Source: Sphingopyxis terrae subsp. terrae NBRC 15098 (GTDB taxonomy: Bacteria > Pseudomonadota > Alphaproteobacteria > Sphingomonadales > Sphingomonadaceae). From it: DNA of 64,000 bases. The stretch covers positions 1 to 64,000 of the forward strand of contig NZ_BCZQ01000018.1 in the NCBI RefSeq assembly GCF_001598815.1. Direction: 5' to 3'. Each line of letters starts with the position of its first letter. Position 1 is the first letter of the stretch. A program made the translations under genes and the position numbers. The notes beneath the pieces were generated by a model. That model did not search any database, had not been told where the DNA came from, and saw nothing but the letters and a program-made list of their open reading frames with translations. Shown here one piece after another: positions 7,241 through 15,807 of this stretch.

Positions 7241-10200
7241 ATGTTTCCAGTGAACCGTATCAATTCCGCCGCCCTGTCTCCCCGCCGCGGCAAGGCAGCA
7301 ATCCGCGGCCGGGCCGCGCTTCTGCTCGGCGGCGCGCTCGTCCCGCTGATGATGGCGGCGTCTGCCAGGGCGCAGGATCAGACGGTCGTTCTGGAAGAGG
7401 GGCAGGCCCCGGTCGCGGTCGAGCTGGGTGCGGGCAGCGATCGGGTGGTCGTCGACATCTCGCGCGTCAATGCCGACACCGGCGTCCTCGATCTGACCGG
7501 CCTGACGACCGGCCCGCTTACCGATGCGGGCGGGCGCGACACGGTATGGCTCCGCGCAACGTCCAGCCAGACACAGAATGTCGTGTTCACCGAACCAAAG
7601 GGCGATACGTCGCAGCAGTTCGTGCGCGCGGACTCGGCGACCGGAACGCCGTTCGACGGCGGAACGGTTTATGAAGCGTCGGGGAATGACACGGTCCTGA
7701 CGCTCGAAAACCGTTCGCGCTCGCCGATTCCGAGCGATCCGTCGAAGCTGCCCGACAATGCGTTTATGAACCTGCGTCACGGGCCGCTCCAGTTTGCGGG
7801 CGACGGCACAGTCGTGCTGACCTTCTCGGTGGCGGCGGCCGATCAGCCCGAGGAAACGCAGCAGGCAATCCGCGTCCTGTCGGGGTCGACATCGCAGGAC
7901 CAGGGAACTGGCGGCGACGGCAAGCTCTCGCTCATCATCGAGGGCGACGTTGGTGGTGGAAGCACCTTCAAGGGTCTGATCGACGTAACCAACGCCGAAT
8001 CGCTGCGACTGAGGAAAAATTCGCGCGTCCAGATTCTGGAAGGCACCGCGATTGTCGGCGGCAATGCGGATATCTTCCTCGAAGCCAATACCTGGGTCAA
8101 TTCGACCAATGGGGCTTTCCCGGACGTGACGCTGATCAAAAGCTCCGGCCGGGTCTACAATTCGACCAAGATCACCGTCGGCGGGCAATTTGGCAATCCG
8201 ACGGCCGGTGGCGTCGCCGTCCGGCTGGACGGCGGCAAGCTTTATAATATCCTGACTGAAGGCAGCACCGGTACGGGCGTGGCCAGCGGCGGTCTGGGCA
8301 ACATCATCGGCGGATCAAGCGGCGTTCTCGCCGCCAACGGCGATAATTATATCGAAAATGTCGGCGACATCAGCGCCAATACCGGCGCCGCGGTCGAAAG
8401 CCTGCGCGGAACGATGGTGCTTCGCAATACCGTATGGAACTTCTCGAAAGGCGGCACCCGCGCCGGAACGATCACCGGCGGCATGGTCGATGGTCGCCGC
8501 ATCGCCATCCAGGGCGGTGACGGCACCGACATGGTGGTCAATTCGGGCACGATCACCGGCGACGTCGATCTTGGTAATCGCGAAGACATGTTCCTCTTTA
8601 CCGGTGCGACCAATGGCGTGACCGGCACGATCGAGGGCGGCGAAGGCCTCGACGGCTATGGCCGTTCCTTTGCCGCAAGTGCGACGAACACGCTGTCGAA
8701 CGACATTCTCGGCAACGGCAACAGCGGCTTCGAAATGCACGGGATCGAAGCATCGGGCGCCGATACCATCGTCACCGTCGCGGCGGCGCAGACGCTCGAC
8801 GCCGGGCTGATGCTCGTCGGCAATGGCTCGGTCGTCAACACGGCGAAGATCAATGCCGATGGTTTCGGCGTCTATCTGCGCGACATTGCCAACGTGACGC
8901 GCGGCATGCGCTTTACCAACAATGCCGATGTGGTGAGCACCAAGGGCGTCTATGGCCGGGCGGGCGTCACCAGTTTCCTCAACACCGCGCTGATCCGCGC
9001 GACCGATGGCGATGGTGTTTTCTTCAATGTCGGCGAACTCGGCAGCTCCGTGAAAACACTGGAATTCCGCAACGAGGGAACGATCGAAACGACGTCGGAC
9101 TATGACCATGCGCTGGGCATGCAGTTCGATGCCTCGAACTCCGATGGTCCGCTTGCCAACGTCGTGAACACCGGGACGATCCGCAACAGCGGCGCGCGCG
9201 AAACCTTCTATGATTACGAGCAATTCGGCGTTCGGCTCTTTGACATCAGCTATGAGGACGGCAACAGTCTGAGCTTTCGTAACGAAGGTCTCGTGGAAAC
9301 GACCGGCCGCGGGGTGGGCGGTGTTTCGCTCGACAGCGCCCATAATGATGTCGTGAATAGCGGCACTATCCGCGCCGACGGGATGGGCGGCAGCGGCGTG
9401 CTTATCGTATCCCGCCTCGATCCGGAACAGCCGATGCTGGTGTCGTCACTGGTCAACAGCGGCCTGATTTCGGCCAATGGCGGGGCATGGACGAATTCGG
9501 ATGATGGCACCGTCCGTTTTAATGCGGCCGTTGTCATCGGGCTGAATGGCGACACCGCCAAGGGACGTGTCGTCAACAGCGGCACCATCGAGGCGATGGG
9601 CGCCGGCTCCAGCGCGGTTATCGTTGGCGGAGACGGGGCGGCTGGCGCAACCTTCGAGCTTGAAAATGACGGGACAATTCGCGGTCACGCGGAAACATTG
9701 TTCCGCGCCGATCAGGGCGTACCCGAAGCCTATCGCCGACTGGCTGGCGCCATTCACACTGTAGGCACCACCGACAGCATAACCAATCGCAACCTGATCC
9801 AGGGCAATGTCGATCTAGGCGATTATGACGATCAGTTCCGCAACTATGGCAAACTCGATGGCGATCTGCGGCTTGGCGAAGGCGACGATACTTATGTGTT
9901 CGGCGGCGGCAGCAGCCTGACCGGATCGGCCTATGGCGGCGACGGGAACGATATCATTGCGGTTGATCTCACCGGCGACATGGCCAAGCGCATCAATGCA
10001 AGCCAGTTCTTCGGGTTCGAGGCGCTGACCCGTCTGCAGGGCACCGCGGGATCGGGCAAGGTATCGATCTTTGGCAATATCGACTCCGAATCGCTGCAGC
10101 TGGCCAATATCGCCGTGCACGTCGATGCCGGTGACACCGTTTCGTCGGCGAGCGGCAACAGCGGCTATACCTTCACGGGAACCGACCAGGACGAACAGAT

Positions 10201-13200
10201 CGTCAATGCCGGAACGATCGCGGGCGGCGTGTCGATGGGCGGCGGCAACGACAGCCTTGAAAACAGCGGCACGATCGGCTGGGACGTCGATATGGGGGCG
10301 GGTGACGACGTCGTCACCAATTCGGGCCGGATCGAGGGGAATGTGAACCTGGGCGACGGCGACGATCGCTATATCGCATCGGGCGGCGGGATCGTGACCG
10401 GTGACATCGACGGCGGCGCCGGCAACAACACCTTCGTCTTCCGCCTGGAAGGAAGCGAGGGTGAAATTCCGGGATCGGTCCTGAATTTCAGCTCGTTCGG
10501 CGCCTATGGTCCGGGCACGCTGACGGTCAACCTCGACAAGGGGCAGACCTATACCAATCTCGAACTGCTCGAAGGGGCGGATCTCGTCCTCACGGGTTCG
10601 AACGGCTCGGTCGAAAATGTCATCGGCGATGACAGCGCCCAGAATGTGACGATCGACGGTGCCTTGACCGGCGGCGTTTCGCTGGGCGGCGGCGACGATG
10701 TTCTGACGCTCAACCTGGGCGGTGAACTGTCCGGCGCGCTCGACGGCGGTGACGGCACCGACACGTTGAATCTCAAGCTGACCGCGGCCTCGACCGTCAA
10801 CGACCTGTTCAATTTCGAAGTGGTGAATGTCGCCGGCAGCGCGTCGTTGACGCTCGCGGGCACGCTGGGTGCGGGCCAGTCGATCAACTTCGACGAGGCG
10901 GACAATCTTTTCATTGTCGATACGGGGGCAACCTTCAACGGACGCGCCGACGGCGGTGCCGGGACCGATACCATCGAAATCAACACGGGGGCCGAGAGCA
11001 ACCGCACGATCATCGCGGGGCAGCTGGTCTCGTTCGAACGTCTGGTCACCGGCGGCGACGGCACGCTGGCCCTGAACGGCGAGAGCTACAGCTTCGAGTC
11101 GGTCGACATCGCCGGCAGCTTGAGCATCGGCGACGGCGCCTCGCTGACATCGGCCAGCGGCGTCAACTTCAGCGACGGAAACAACAAGCTGACGCTCGAA
11201 GGCACCGGCAATGTGAACAGCCCCGTCGATGGTGGCGACGGCACCGACACGCTGGCGTTCAAACTGGCGCAGGGGCAGACGCGCAATCTGAGCTCGATCG
11301 GCAATATCACCGGCTTTGAACAGCTTGGCGCCGAAGGCGCGGGTACGCTCAACATCGACCAGAGCACCGACAGCTATCGGCGGTTGCTGCTCGGTGACGG
11401 CGCGACCGTCTCGCTGGCCAGCGAAGACGGCGGCAATGCCAGCATCGCCGAAGGCGTCACCTTCAGCGGCGATATCGGCGGCAATAATGGCGCGAACACG
11501 CTGACGCTGAAGGCCGGCGCGACGGTCGATGGCAGCGTCTATATGAACGGCGGCAACGATGTCATCACCAACGCCGGCACGATCGATGGCGATCTTGATC
11601 TCGGGGACGGCGACGACCGCTACATCGCACGCGGCGGCGGCGTCGTGACCGGAACGATCGACGGCGGCGCCGGGAACAACACCTTCGTGTTCAACCTCGA
11701 CGGCGGCAATGGCTCGATCCCCGGTTCGGTGGTCAACTTCGACTCGTTCGGCGCCTATGGCCCGGGCACGCTGACGGTGAATCTCGACGCCGGGCAGACC
11801 TACAATAATCTCGAACTGCTCGAAAATGCCAATCTGGTGCTCACCGGCAGCAATGGTTCGGTTCGCAACGTGATCGGCGACGACAGCGCGCAATCGGTGA
11901 CGATCGAGGGCGCGTTGACGGGCGGCGTTTCGCTCGGCGGCGGCGACGATACGTTGACGATGCAGCTTTCGGGGTTGCTTGAAGGCGCGCTCGACGGCGG
12001 CGCAGGCACCGACACGCTCAACCTCAACCTGACCGGCGCGTCGTCGATCGCAGGCATGTATGGTTTTGAAATCACGAATGTGTCGGGCGCGTCGCCGCTG
12101 ACCCTGACGGGCGACTTCGGTGCGGGCCAGCAGATCAATTTCGTCGGTGAAGACGATAATGAACTGATCATCGGCGCGGGCGTGAAGTTCGAAGGCGCCG
12201 TGAACGGCGGCGAGGGTCGCGATCTGCTCCGCGTTCAGTCGGGGAACAGCGACAACCGCACGGTCGTCGCGTCGCAGATCGTCTCGTTCGAGGATCTGGT
12301 TTCGGAAGGTGCCGGGACACTGGCGCTGACTGGCGGCGCCTACAGCTTCGAATCGGTCGCGATCAATGGCGGCAATCTGGAACTCGGCGCGAACAGTACA
12401 CTCGCGTCAGCAGCCGGCGTGCTGTTCGACGGGGCGAACAACCGCTTCACTTTGGGCAGCGGCGCCAGCGTGACGGGGCAGGTGGACGGCGGAGCCGGGA
12501 TCGATACGCTCGCGCTCGTCCAGGGGGCCGGAACGACGCGCCTGCTCAGCGCGCTCGACCAGACCGGCTTTGAAATCCTCGAAGCGTCGGGGGCCGGCGA
12601 ACTGCGTATCGACCGCGACGCCGCATTCGAAGGCGGCGTGCGTATCGAAGGCGGTGCGGTCAGCATACTCGCAGACTATTCGCTCACGGCCGATGTTACC
12701 GGCGGCAGCGCCAACGACATTCTGTCGGTTTATGGTTCGGTTGATGGCAATGTCGATCTTGGCGCCGGGAACGACACGCTGGTGATCGGCGGACCGGGTA
12801 ACATCACCGGCACCCGCTCGGGCGGCGAGGGTGTCGACCGTCTGGTCTTCGATACCCAGGGCACCTACACGGCGCCGACCGTCTTTGACGGAACCGGCTT
12901 TGCCGATTTCGAAGAGTTGGGCGTGGCCGGCGGCGTCGTTTCGCTGACCACCGACACCAGCTGGGACAAGGTGGTGGTCAGCGGCGGCCGGCTCATCGGC
13001 CAGGCGGGCACCACGATCAGCTCGACCGAGGCGATCCAGGTCGCGCACGGCGCAACCTTCGGGACGGCGGGTATCGTCAATGCCGACATCAATGTCGCGG
13101 GCACTCTCTCTCCCGGCGCGTCGCCGGGCACGATGACGGTCAACGGCAATGTCGCCTTCCTCGCGGGTTCGAACCTGCTGATCGAAGTGTCTCCGACGGT

Positions 13201-14500
13201 CAGCGACCTGCTGCGCATCTCGGGCAAATTGACGATCGAACAGGGCGCGGCCATCGATATCACCGGCATGCTGCAGGGGACGCCGGGCAATATGCTCGAT
13301 CTGGTCGTCGCCGAGGGCGGCATCACCGGACGCTTCACCACCATCAACAAGTCGAGCGACATTTTCGGGTTCGTCGTCCAGAACGGCAACAAGCTCCAGA
13401 TCCAGAGCGAGTTCCTGAATGATGAGGCCTTTCCGACCAATGTGCGCGCAAGCGTCGATTATGCCAACCAGGTTTTGCGGGGCGGCTATGGCGTGCAGGC
13501 CTTCACCGCGGCGCTGCCGGTCCTCGTCAGCGGGCAGGGCGTCGTCAATCAGGAGGCCTTCCGCCAGCTCACGCCAGAAGCCTATGGCTCGGCGTTGCAG
13601 CTCGGGGTGGAGAACAGTCTCTCGCTGGTCGAAGGCGCCTATGCCGCTACCGCAGGCCGGTCGGGGCATAGCGGGCTCTACAGCTTCGGTCAGTTTCTGA
13701 CGGGAAGCGCGGACGTCAGTGCAACGGGGGGTAGAACCGGCGCCTCCAGCAGCCATCTGACCCGCGATGGCCTGTTCGGCGGCGTGGGCTATGGTTTCGG
13801 CGAGAATGCGCAGGTTGGGGTGTTCTTCGGTGGGCTGAAAAGCGACCAGACGATCGGAGGCCTGGGCGCGAAAACCGATATGAATGTGCTGGCGGGCGGT
13901 GCCTTTGCCGATATGACGCTGGGCGGCTTCGGAGTGCGGGGACTGTTGGCCTTCAACGGGGGCAAGGCCGCTACGCATCGCCGGACCGCCGTCGCTGAAA
14001 GTGAGGCCCGGGCGAAGTATAATCTCAACAGCTGGGTGGCCGATCTGTCACTCGATTATCAGGTTGAATTGGGGTCCTGGGCGATCGCTCCCAAGCTTGG
14101 CGTCACCTACGTTCACACCAGCCGCGGCGCTGCGGTCGAACAGGGTGCCGGCGATTTCGGCCTGACGATCGACAAGGGCAGCAAGGATCTCTGGTTCGGC
14201 GAAGCGGCCCTCGCCGCCTCGGGCAGCTTGCAGGCCGGCGGCATCGGAATCACCCCTTATGCCGAGATCGGCCTGCGCCAGATGTTGAACGACGGCAGCG
14301 TCTTGGTTTCGGGGCAATTCAGCGGCGCCGACAGCGGGATCGTCGTGAACGGGATCGAGCGTGAGAAAACCGCGGTACGTGTTACCCTCGGCCTTGGTCT
14401 CGACCTGGCCGACAGTGTGCGCGTGCAGGTCGGATACGCCGGAGAGTTCGCAGGCAGCACCCGTAACAGCTTCATGGGCGGCCTCGCGGTTCATTTCTGA
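7241..14500 (+). CDS. Giant type V autotransporter with duplicated beta-helix passenger (about 2,419 aa)
   Basis: The product has a long signal peptide ending ASARAQ. A beta-helical passenger of about 2,100 residues follows, with stacked motifs such as NSGTI, GGxGxDxL and LGDGDDRYIA, and a translocation-associated segment (GTLSPGASPGTMTVNG, near 13090-13150). A C-terminal beta-barrel of about 280 residues ends in phenylalanine (GGLAVHF). It should cross the inner membrane by Sec and insert its barrel by BAM, exposing the passenger. Residues encoded by about 10340-11550 are repeated at about 11600-12680 with a 1,251-base (417-residue) offset. The GGxGxD turns recall RTX calcium turns but lack strict nonapeptide spacing. 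The start is ATG 7241, or GTG 7250 with GAAGGA eight bases upstream. A terminator follows at 14542. Confidence 0.9.
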   Translation: MFPVNRINSAALSPRRGKAAIRGRAALLLGGALVPLMMAASARAQDQTVVLEEGQAPVAVELGAGSDRVVVDISRVNADTGVLDLTGLTTGPLTDAGGRDTVWLRATSSQTQNVVFTEPKGDTSQQFVRADSATGTPFDGGTVYEASGNDTVLTLENRSRSPIPSDPSKLPDNAFMNLRHGPLQFAGDGTVVLTFSVAAADQPEETQQAIRVLSGSTSQDQGTGGDGKLSLIIEGDVGGGSTFKGLIDVTNAESLRLRKNSRVQILEGTAIVGGNADIFLEANTWVNSTNGAFPDVTLIKSSGRVYNSTKITVGGQFGNPTAGGVAVRLDGGKLYNILTEGSTGTGVASGGLGNIIGGSSGVLAANGDNYIENVGDISANTGAAVESLRGTMVLRNTVWNFSKGGTRAGTITGGMVDGRRIAIQGGDGTDMVVNSGTITGDVDLGNREDMFLFTGATNGVTGTIEGGEGLDGYGRSFAASATNTLSNDILGNGNSGFEMHGIEASGADTIVTVAAAQTLDAGLMLVGNGSVVNTAKINADGFGVYLRDIANVTRGMRFTNNADVVSTKGVYGRAGVTSFLNTALIRATDGDGVFFNVGELGSSVKTLEFRNEGTIETTSDYDHALGMQFDASNSDGPLANVVNTGTIRNSGARETFYDYEQFGVRLFDISYEDGNSLSFRNEGLVETTGRGVGGVSLDSAHNDVVNSGTIRADGMGGSGVLIVSRLDPEQPMLVSSLVNSGLISANGGAWTNSDDGTVRFNAAVVIGLNGDTAKGRVVNSGTIEAMGAGSSAVIVGGDGAAGATFELENDGTIRGHAETLFRADQGVPEAYRRLAGAIHTVGTTDSITNRNLIQGNVDLGDYDDQFRNYGKLDGDLRLGEGDDTYVFGGGSSLTGSAYGGDGNDIIAVDLTGDMAKRINASQFFGFEALTRLQGTAGSGKVSIFGNIDSESLQLANIAVHVDAGDTVSSASGNSGYTFTGTDQDEQIVNAGTIAGGVSMGGGNDSLENSGTIGWDVDMGAGDDVVTNSGRIEGNVNLGDGDDRYIASGGGIVTGDIDGGAGNNTFVFRLEGSEGEIPGSVLNFSSFGAYGPGTLTVNLDKGQTYTNLELLEGADLVLTGSNGSVENVIGDDSAQNVTIDGALTGGVSLGGGDDVLTLNLGGELSGALDGGDGTDTLNLKLTAASTVNDLFNFEVVNVAGSASLTLAGTLGAGQSINFDEADNLFIVDTGATFNGRADGGAGTDTIEINTGAESNRTIIAGQLVSFERLVTGGDGTLALNGESYSFESVDIAGSLSIGDGASLTSASGVNFSDGNNKLTLEGTGNVNSPVDGGDGTDTLAFKLAQGQTRNLSSIGNITGFEQLGAEGAGTLNIDQSTDSYRRLLLGDGATVSLASEDGGNASIAEGVTFSGDIGGNNGANTLTLKAGATVDGSVYMNGGNDVITNAGTIDGDLDLGDGDDRYIARGGGVVTGTIDGGAGNNTFVFNLDGGNGSIPGSVVNFDSFGAYGPGTLTVNLDAGQTYNNLELLENANLVLTGSNGSVRNVIGDDSAQSVTIEGALTGGVSLGGGDDTLTMQLSGLLEGALDGGAGTDTLNLNLTGASSIAGMYGFEITNVSGASPLTLTGDFGAGQQINFVGEDDNELIIGAGVKFEGAVNGGEGRDLLRVQSGNSDNRTVVASQIVSFEDLVSEGAGTLALTGGAYSFESVAINGGNLELGANSTLASAAGVLFDGANNRFTLGSGASVTGQVDGGAGIDTLALVQGAGTTRLLSALDQTGFEILEASGAGELRIDRDAAFEGGVRIEGGAVSILADYSLTADVTGGSANDILSVYGSVDGNVDLGAGNDTLVIGGPGNITGTRSGGEGVDRLVFDTQGTYTAPTVFDGTGFADFEELGVAGGVVSLTTDTSWDKVVVSGGRLIGQAGTTISSTEAIQVAHGATFGTAGIVNADINVAGTLSPGASPGTMTVNGNVAFLAGSNLLIEVSPTVSDLLRISGKLTIEQGAAIDITGMLQGTPGNMLDLVVAEGGITGRFTTINKSSDIFGFVVQNGNKLQIQSEFLNDEAFPTNVRASVDYANQVLRGGYGVQAFTAALPVLVSGQGVVNQEAFRQLTPEAYGSALQLGVENSLSLVEGAYAATAGRSGHSGLYSFGQFLTGSADVSATGGRTGASSSHLTRDGLFGGVGYGFGENAQVGVFFGGLKSDQTIGGLGAKTDMNVLAGGAFADMTLGGFGVRGLLAFNGGKAATHRRTAVAESEARAKYNLNSWVADLSLDYQVELGSWAIAPKLGVTYVHTSRGAAVEQGAGDFGLTIDKGSKDLWFGEAALAASGSLQAGGIGITPYAEIGLRQMLNDGSVLVSGQFSGADSGIVVNGIEREKTAVRVTLGLGLDLADSVRVQVGYAGEFAGSTRNSFMGGLAVHF
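10340..12680 (+). repeat. Tandem 1,251-base duplication inside the first autotransporter passenger
   Basis: Matching landmarks repeat with constant 1,251-base offset: the segment encoding GDGDDRYIA (gacgatcgct at 10361 and gacgaccgct at 11612), GGAGNNTFVF, SFGAYGPGTLTVNLD, LVLTGSNGSV, and IGDDSAQ followed by GALTGGVSLGGGDD. The second copy fades near 12680, in a region matching the end of the first near 11430. Copies differ at many positions, so the duplication is old or under diversifying exchange. Confidence 0.8.
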
Positions 14501-14541
14501 GACGTCGCTAGGGGATTAGTCCCACCTCAAGCGGCTTCGTT

Positions 14542-14581
14542 GGCACGGTCTGGATTGCGATCCGGGCCGTGCCAAATTTTT
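14542..14581 (+). terminator. Rho-independent terminator after the first autotransporter
   Basis: The stem starting ggcacgg at 14542 pairs with ccgtgcc ending at 14573. The middle continues with G-U-compatible pairs to give about 14 bp around a tgcg loop. It is followed by AAATTTTT, with the T run at 14577-14581. It lies 41 bases after the autotransporter stop. Confidence 0.85.
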
Positions 14582-14643
14582 ACTGGTTCACACGTGCGCC
14601 GGGCGACTTAGTCCCGCGGATATCGTGGGGAATTCGGGACGTG

Positions 14644-14664
14644 AGGCCAAGGCCAAGGCCAAGG
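14644..14664. repeat. Short hexanucleotide tandem repeat
   Basis: Three and a half copies of ggccaa lie between the autotransporter terminator and the decayed serine hydrolase gene. No gene covers it. Confidence 0.6.
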
Positions 14665-14701
14665 TTTAGACAGGCCGCCGTTTTGTTGCGCGGTGGCCGG
14701 C

Positions 14702-15530
14702 ATGAGGGCGCAAAACTTCAATTCGGGCGCGTCCCTTCTTGTAGGGTTCCCCCCGTCGATTTCGGACGCCCTTGCTGCGCCGGCTCTTGTCGACCCTGTT
14801 CCCGATCAAATAGATTGGAATCATATCCCCGGCGTCGCAGTAGCGGTTGTCGAGCGGGACGGATCGTCAAGATCGCGGACGAGGCACCGTCCATCGCGGA
14901 TTGGGATGCACCTGTTGGCATCGACACACGCTTCCAGCTTGCATCGGCAACTCAGATGGCCATTGGCGTGCTGTTCACGCGGTGGGCGGAAAAGCGAAGA
15001 TTGGCGAAGTTGTTCGCGATTGTGGTCAATTGACGCTGGTTAAAGTTCGAAGGCATTCGCGCTTGAGAAGCCCGCGAAACGGACCAATGGCGACCGCGTG
15101 ACTTTCGGTCTGGACCGGATCGAGGATCGCAAGCTGCCGTCATCGAGCTGATGAGCCAGCAGGTCCGGCGTCCGCTGCTGGCGGAGGCAGTCATTGACAC
15201 ATATCTGCCAGAGTGTGAGGCCGAGCCCATTATTGACGAAGATCGGCCAGAAATCGCCGCAAATATCCGAGCTGCCATCACGAGGGCTGCCGTGGGCGAT
15301 CCAGGCGCGGTTGCCGCCTTTTTCTTGTGGCGCCAACGTGCCGCCGCAAGCATCGCCGCGCCATTTGCCCGGGCGCTGCTGGGGGGATGGGGTCGCTGCG
15401 CTCTTTGGATATGCTTCGCGTCAAACCGGATTGCGAGTGGCGATACAGGATCAGCCTTCAATACAAGACGGTTGTCGGGCTGGCATCCGCCGACATCGAG
15501 GGAATGTTGGTGCGTTTTCGACCGGAATAA
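14702..15530 (+). pseudogene. Decayed serine hydrolase (beta-lactamase/class C fold) gene
   Basis: Pieces of one serine hydrolase lie in order but in different frames. The ATG at 14702 gives a degenerate signal peptide and IDWNHIPGVAVAVVERDG. After a shift near 14862 comes WDAPVGIDTRFQLASATQMA, where the catalytic S-x-x-K has become S-A-T-Q. A stop follows at about 15033, and the middle of the protein, including the Y-x-N region, is missing. From about 15150 the C-terminal domain reads RPEIAANIRAAITRA, FARALLGGWG, and finally DMLRVKPDCEWRYRI, TVVGLASADIEG and FRPE ending at 15530. Loss of the catalytic lysine, several frameshifts and a central deletion make this a pseudogene. The order of fragments argues against sequencing error alone. 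Confidence 0.75.
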
Positions 15531-15551
15531 TCCCTCGATTCAGCCGGTGTC

Positions 15552-15740
15552 ATGACATCCAAGTGGACTTTCGTCCAAGCCGGAACACTTTGCGATCGAA
15601 GCGCCGACACGGCGTTCGGCTATCTTGTCGCCGGTCGCGACCAATGTCGAAACGCCGTCATCGAGCTGAGATATCGGTTCATGGTTTCGCGGCCAGAAAT
15701 TATCAAGACGATGGCGGTCCGCAAATCCGGAGCGCTTCCG
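15552..15740 (+). pseudogene. Possible amidohydrolase N-terminal remnant
   Basis: The plus-strand frame reads TSKWTFVQAGTLCDRSAD, which resembles the beta-strand opening of amidohydrolases (x-AGTLIDG...). The following residues are not recognisable, and no metal-binding HxH is present. It follows directly on the decayed serine hydrolase and precedes the terminator of the convergent receptor gene. Assignment is weak; it may simply be non-coding. Confidence 0.2.
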
Positions 15741-15754
15741 CTGAGTACAAAGAT

Positions 15755-15779
15755 GGGGGGCGGTGTATCGCCGCCCCCC
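15755..15779 (-). terminator. Terminator-type hairpin for the TonB-dependent receptor gene
   Basis: ggggggcgg at 15755-15763 and ccgcccccc at 15771-15779 form a perfect 9-bp GC stem with a 7-base loop, 28 bases beyond the receptor stop on the minus strand. On that strand it is followed by ATCTTT, a poor U tract, so efficiency is uncertain. Confidence 0.65.
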
Positions 15780-15807
15780 TTCCCGGAATGCCGGGCACGC
15801 AAGAGCT

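Noticed and set aside
9815-11893. Minus-strand open frame of 692 codons inside the first autotransporter
   Set aside because: It mirrors the strongly patterned plus-strand repeat. The translation lacks any fold signature and is rich in residues expected from the reverse of GGxGxD codons in high-GC DNA.
12407-13978. Minus-strand open frame of 523 codons in the same autotransporter
   Set aside because: Antisense shadow of the passenger and barrel; no ribosome binding site and no recognisable domain.
7241-14500. Autotransporter as an RTX toxin secreted by a type I system
   Set aside because: The GGxGxD turns lack regular nine-residue spacing, and the protein has an N-terminal signal peptide and a C-terminal beta-barrel ending in phenylalanine, with no type I export genes nearby.
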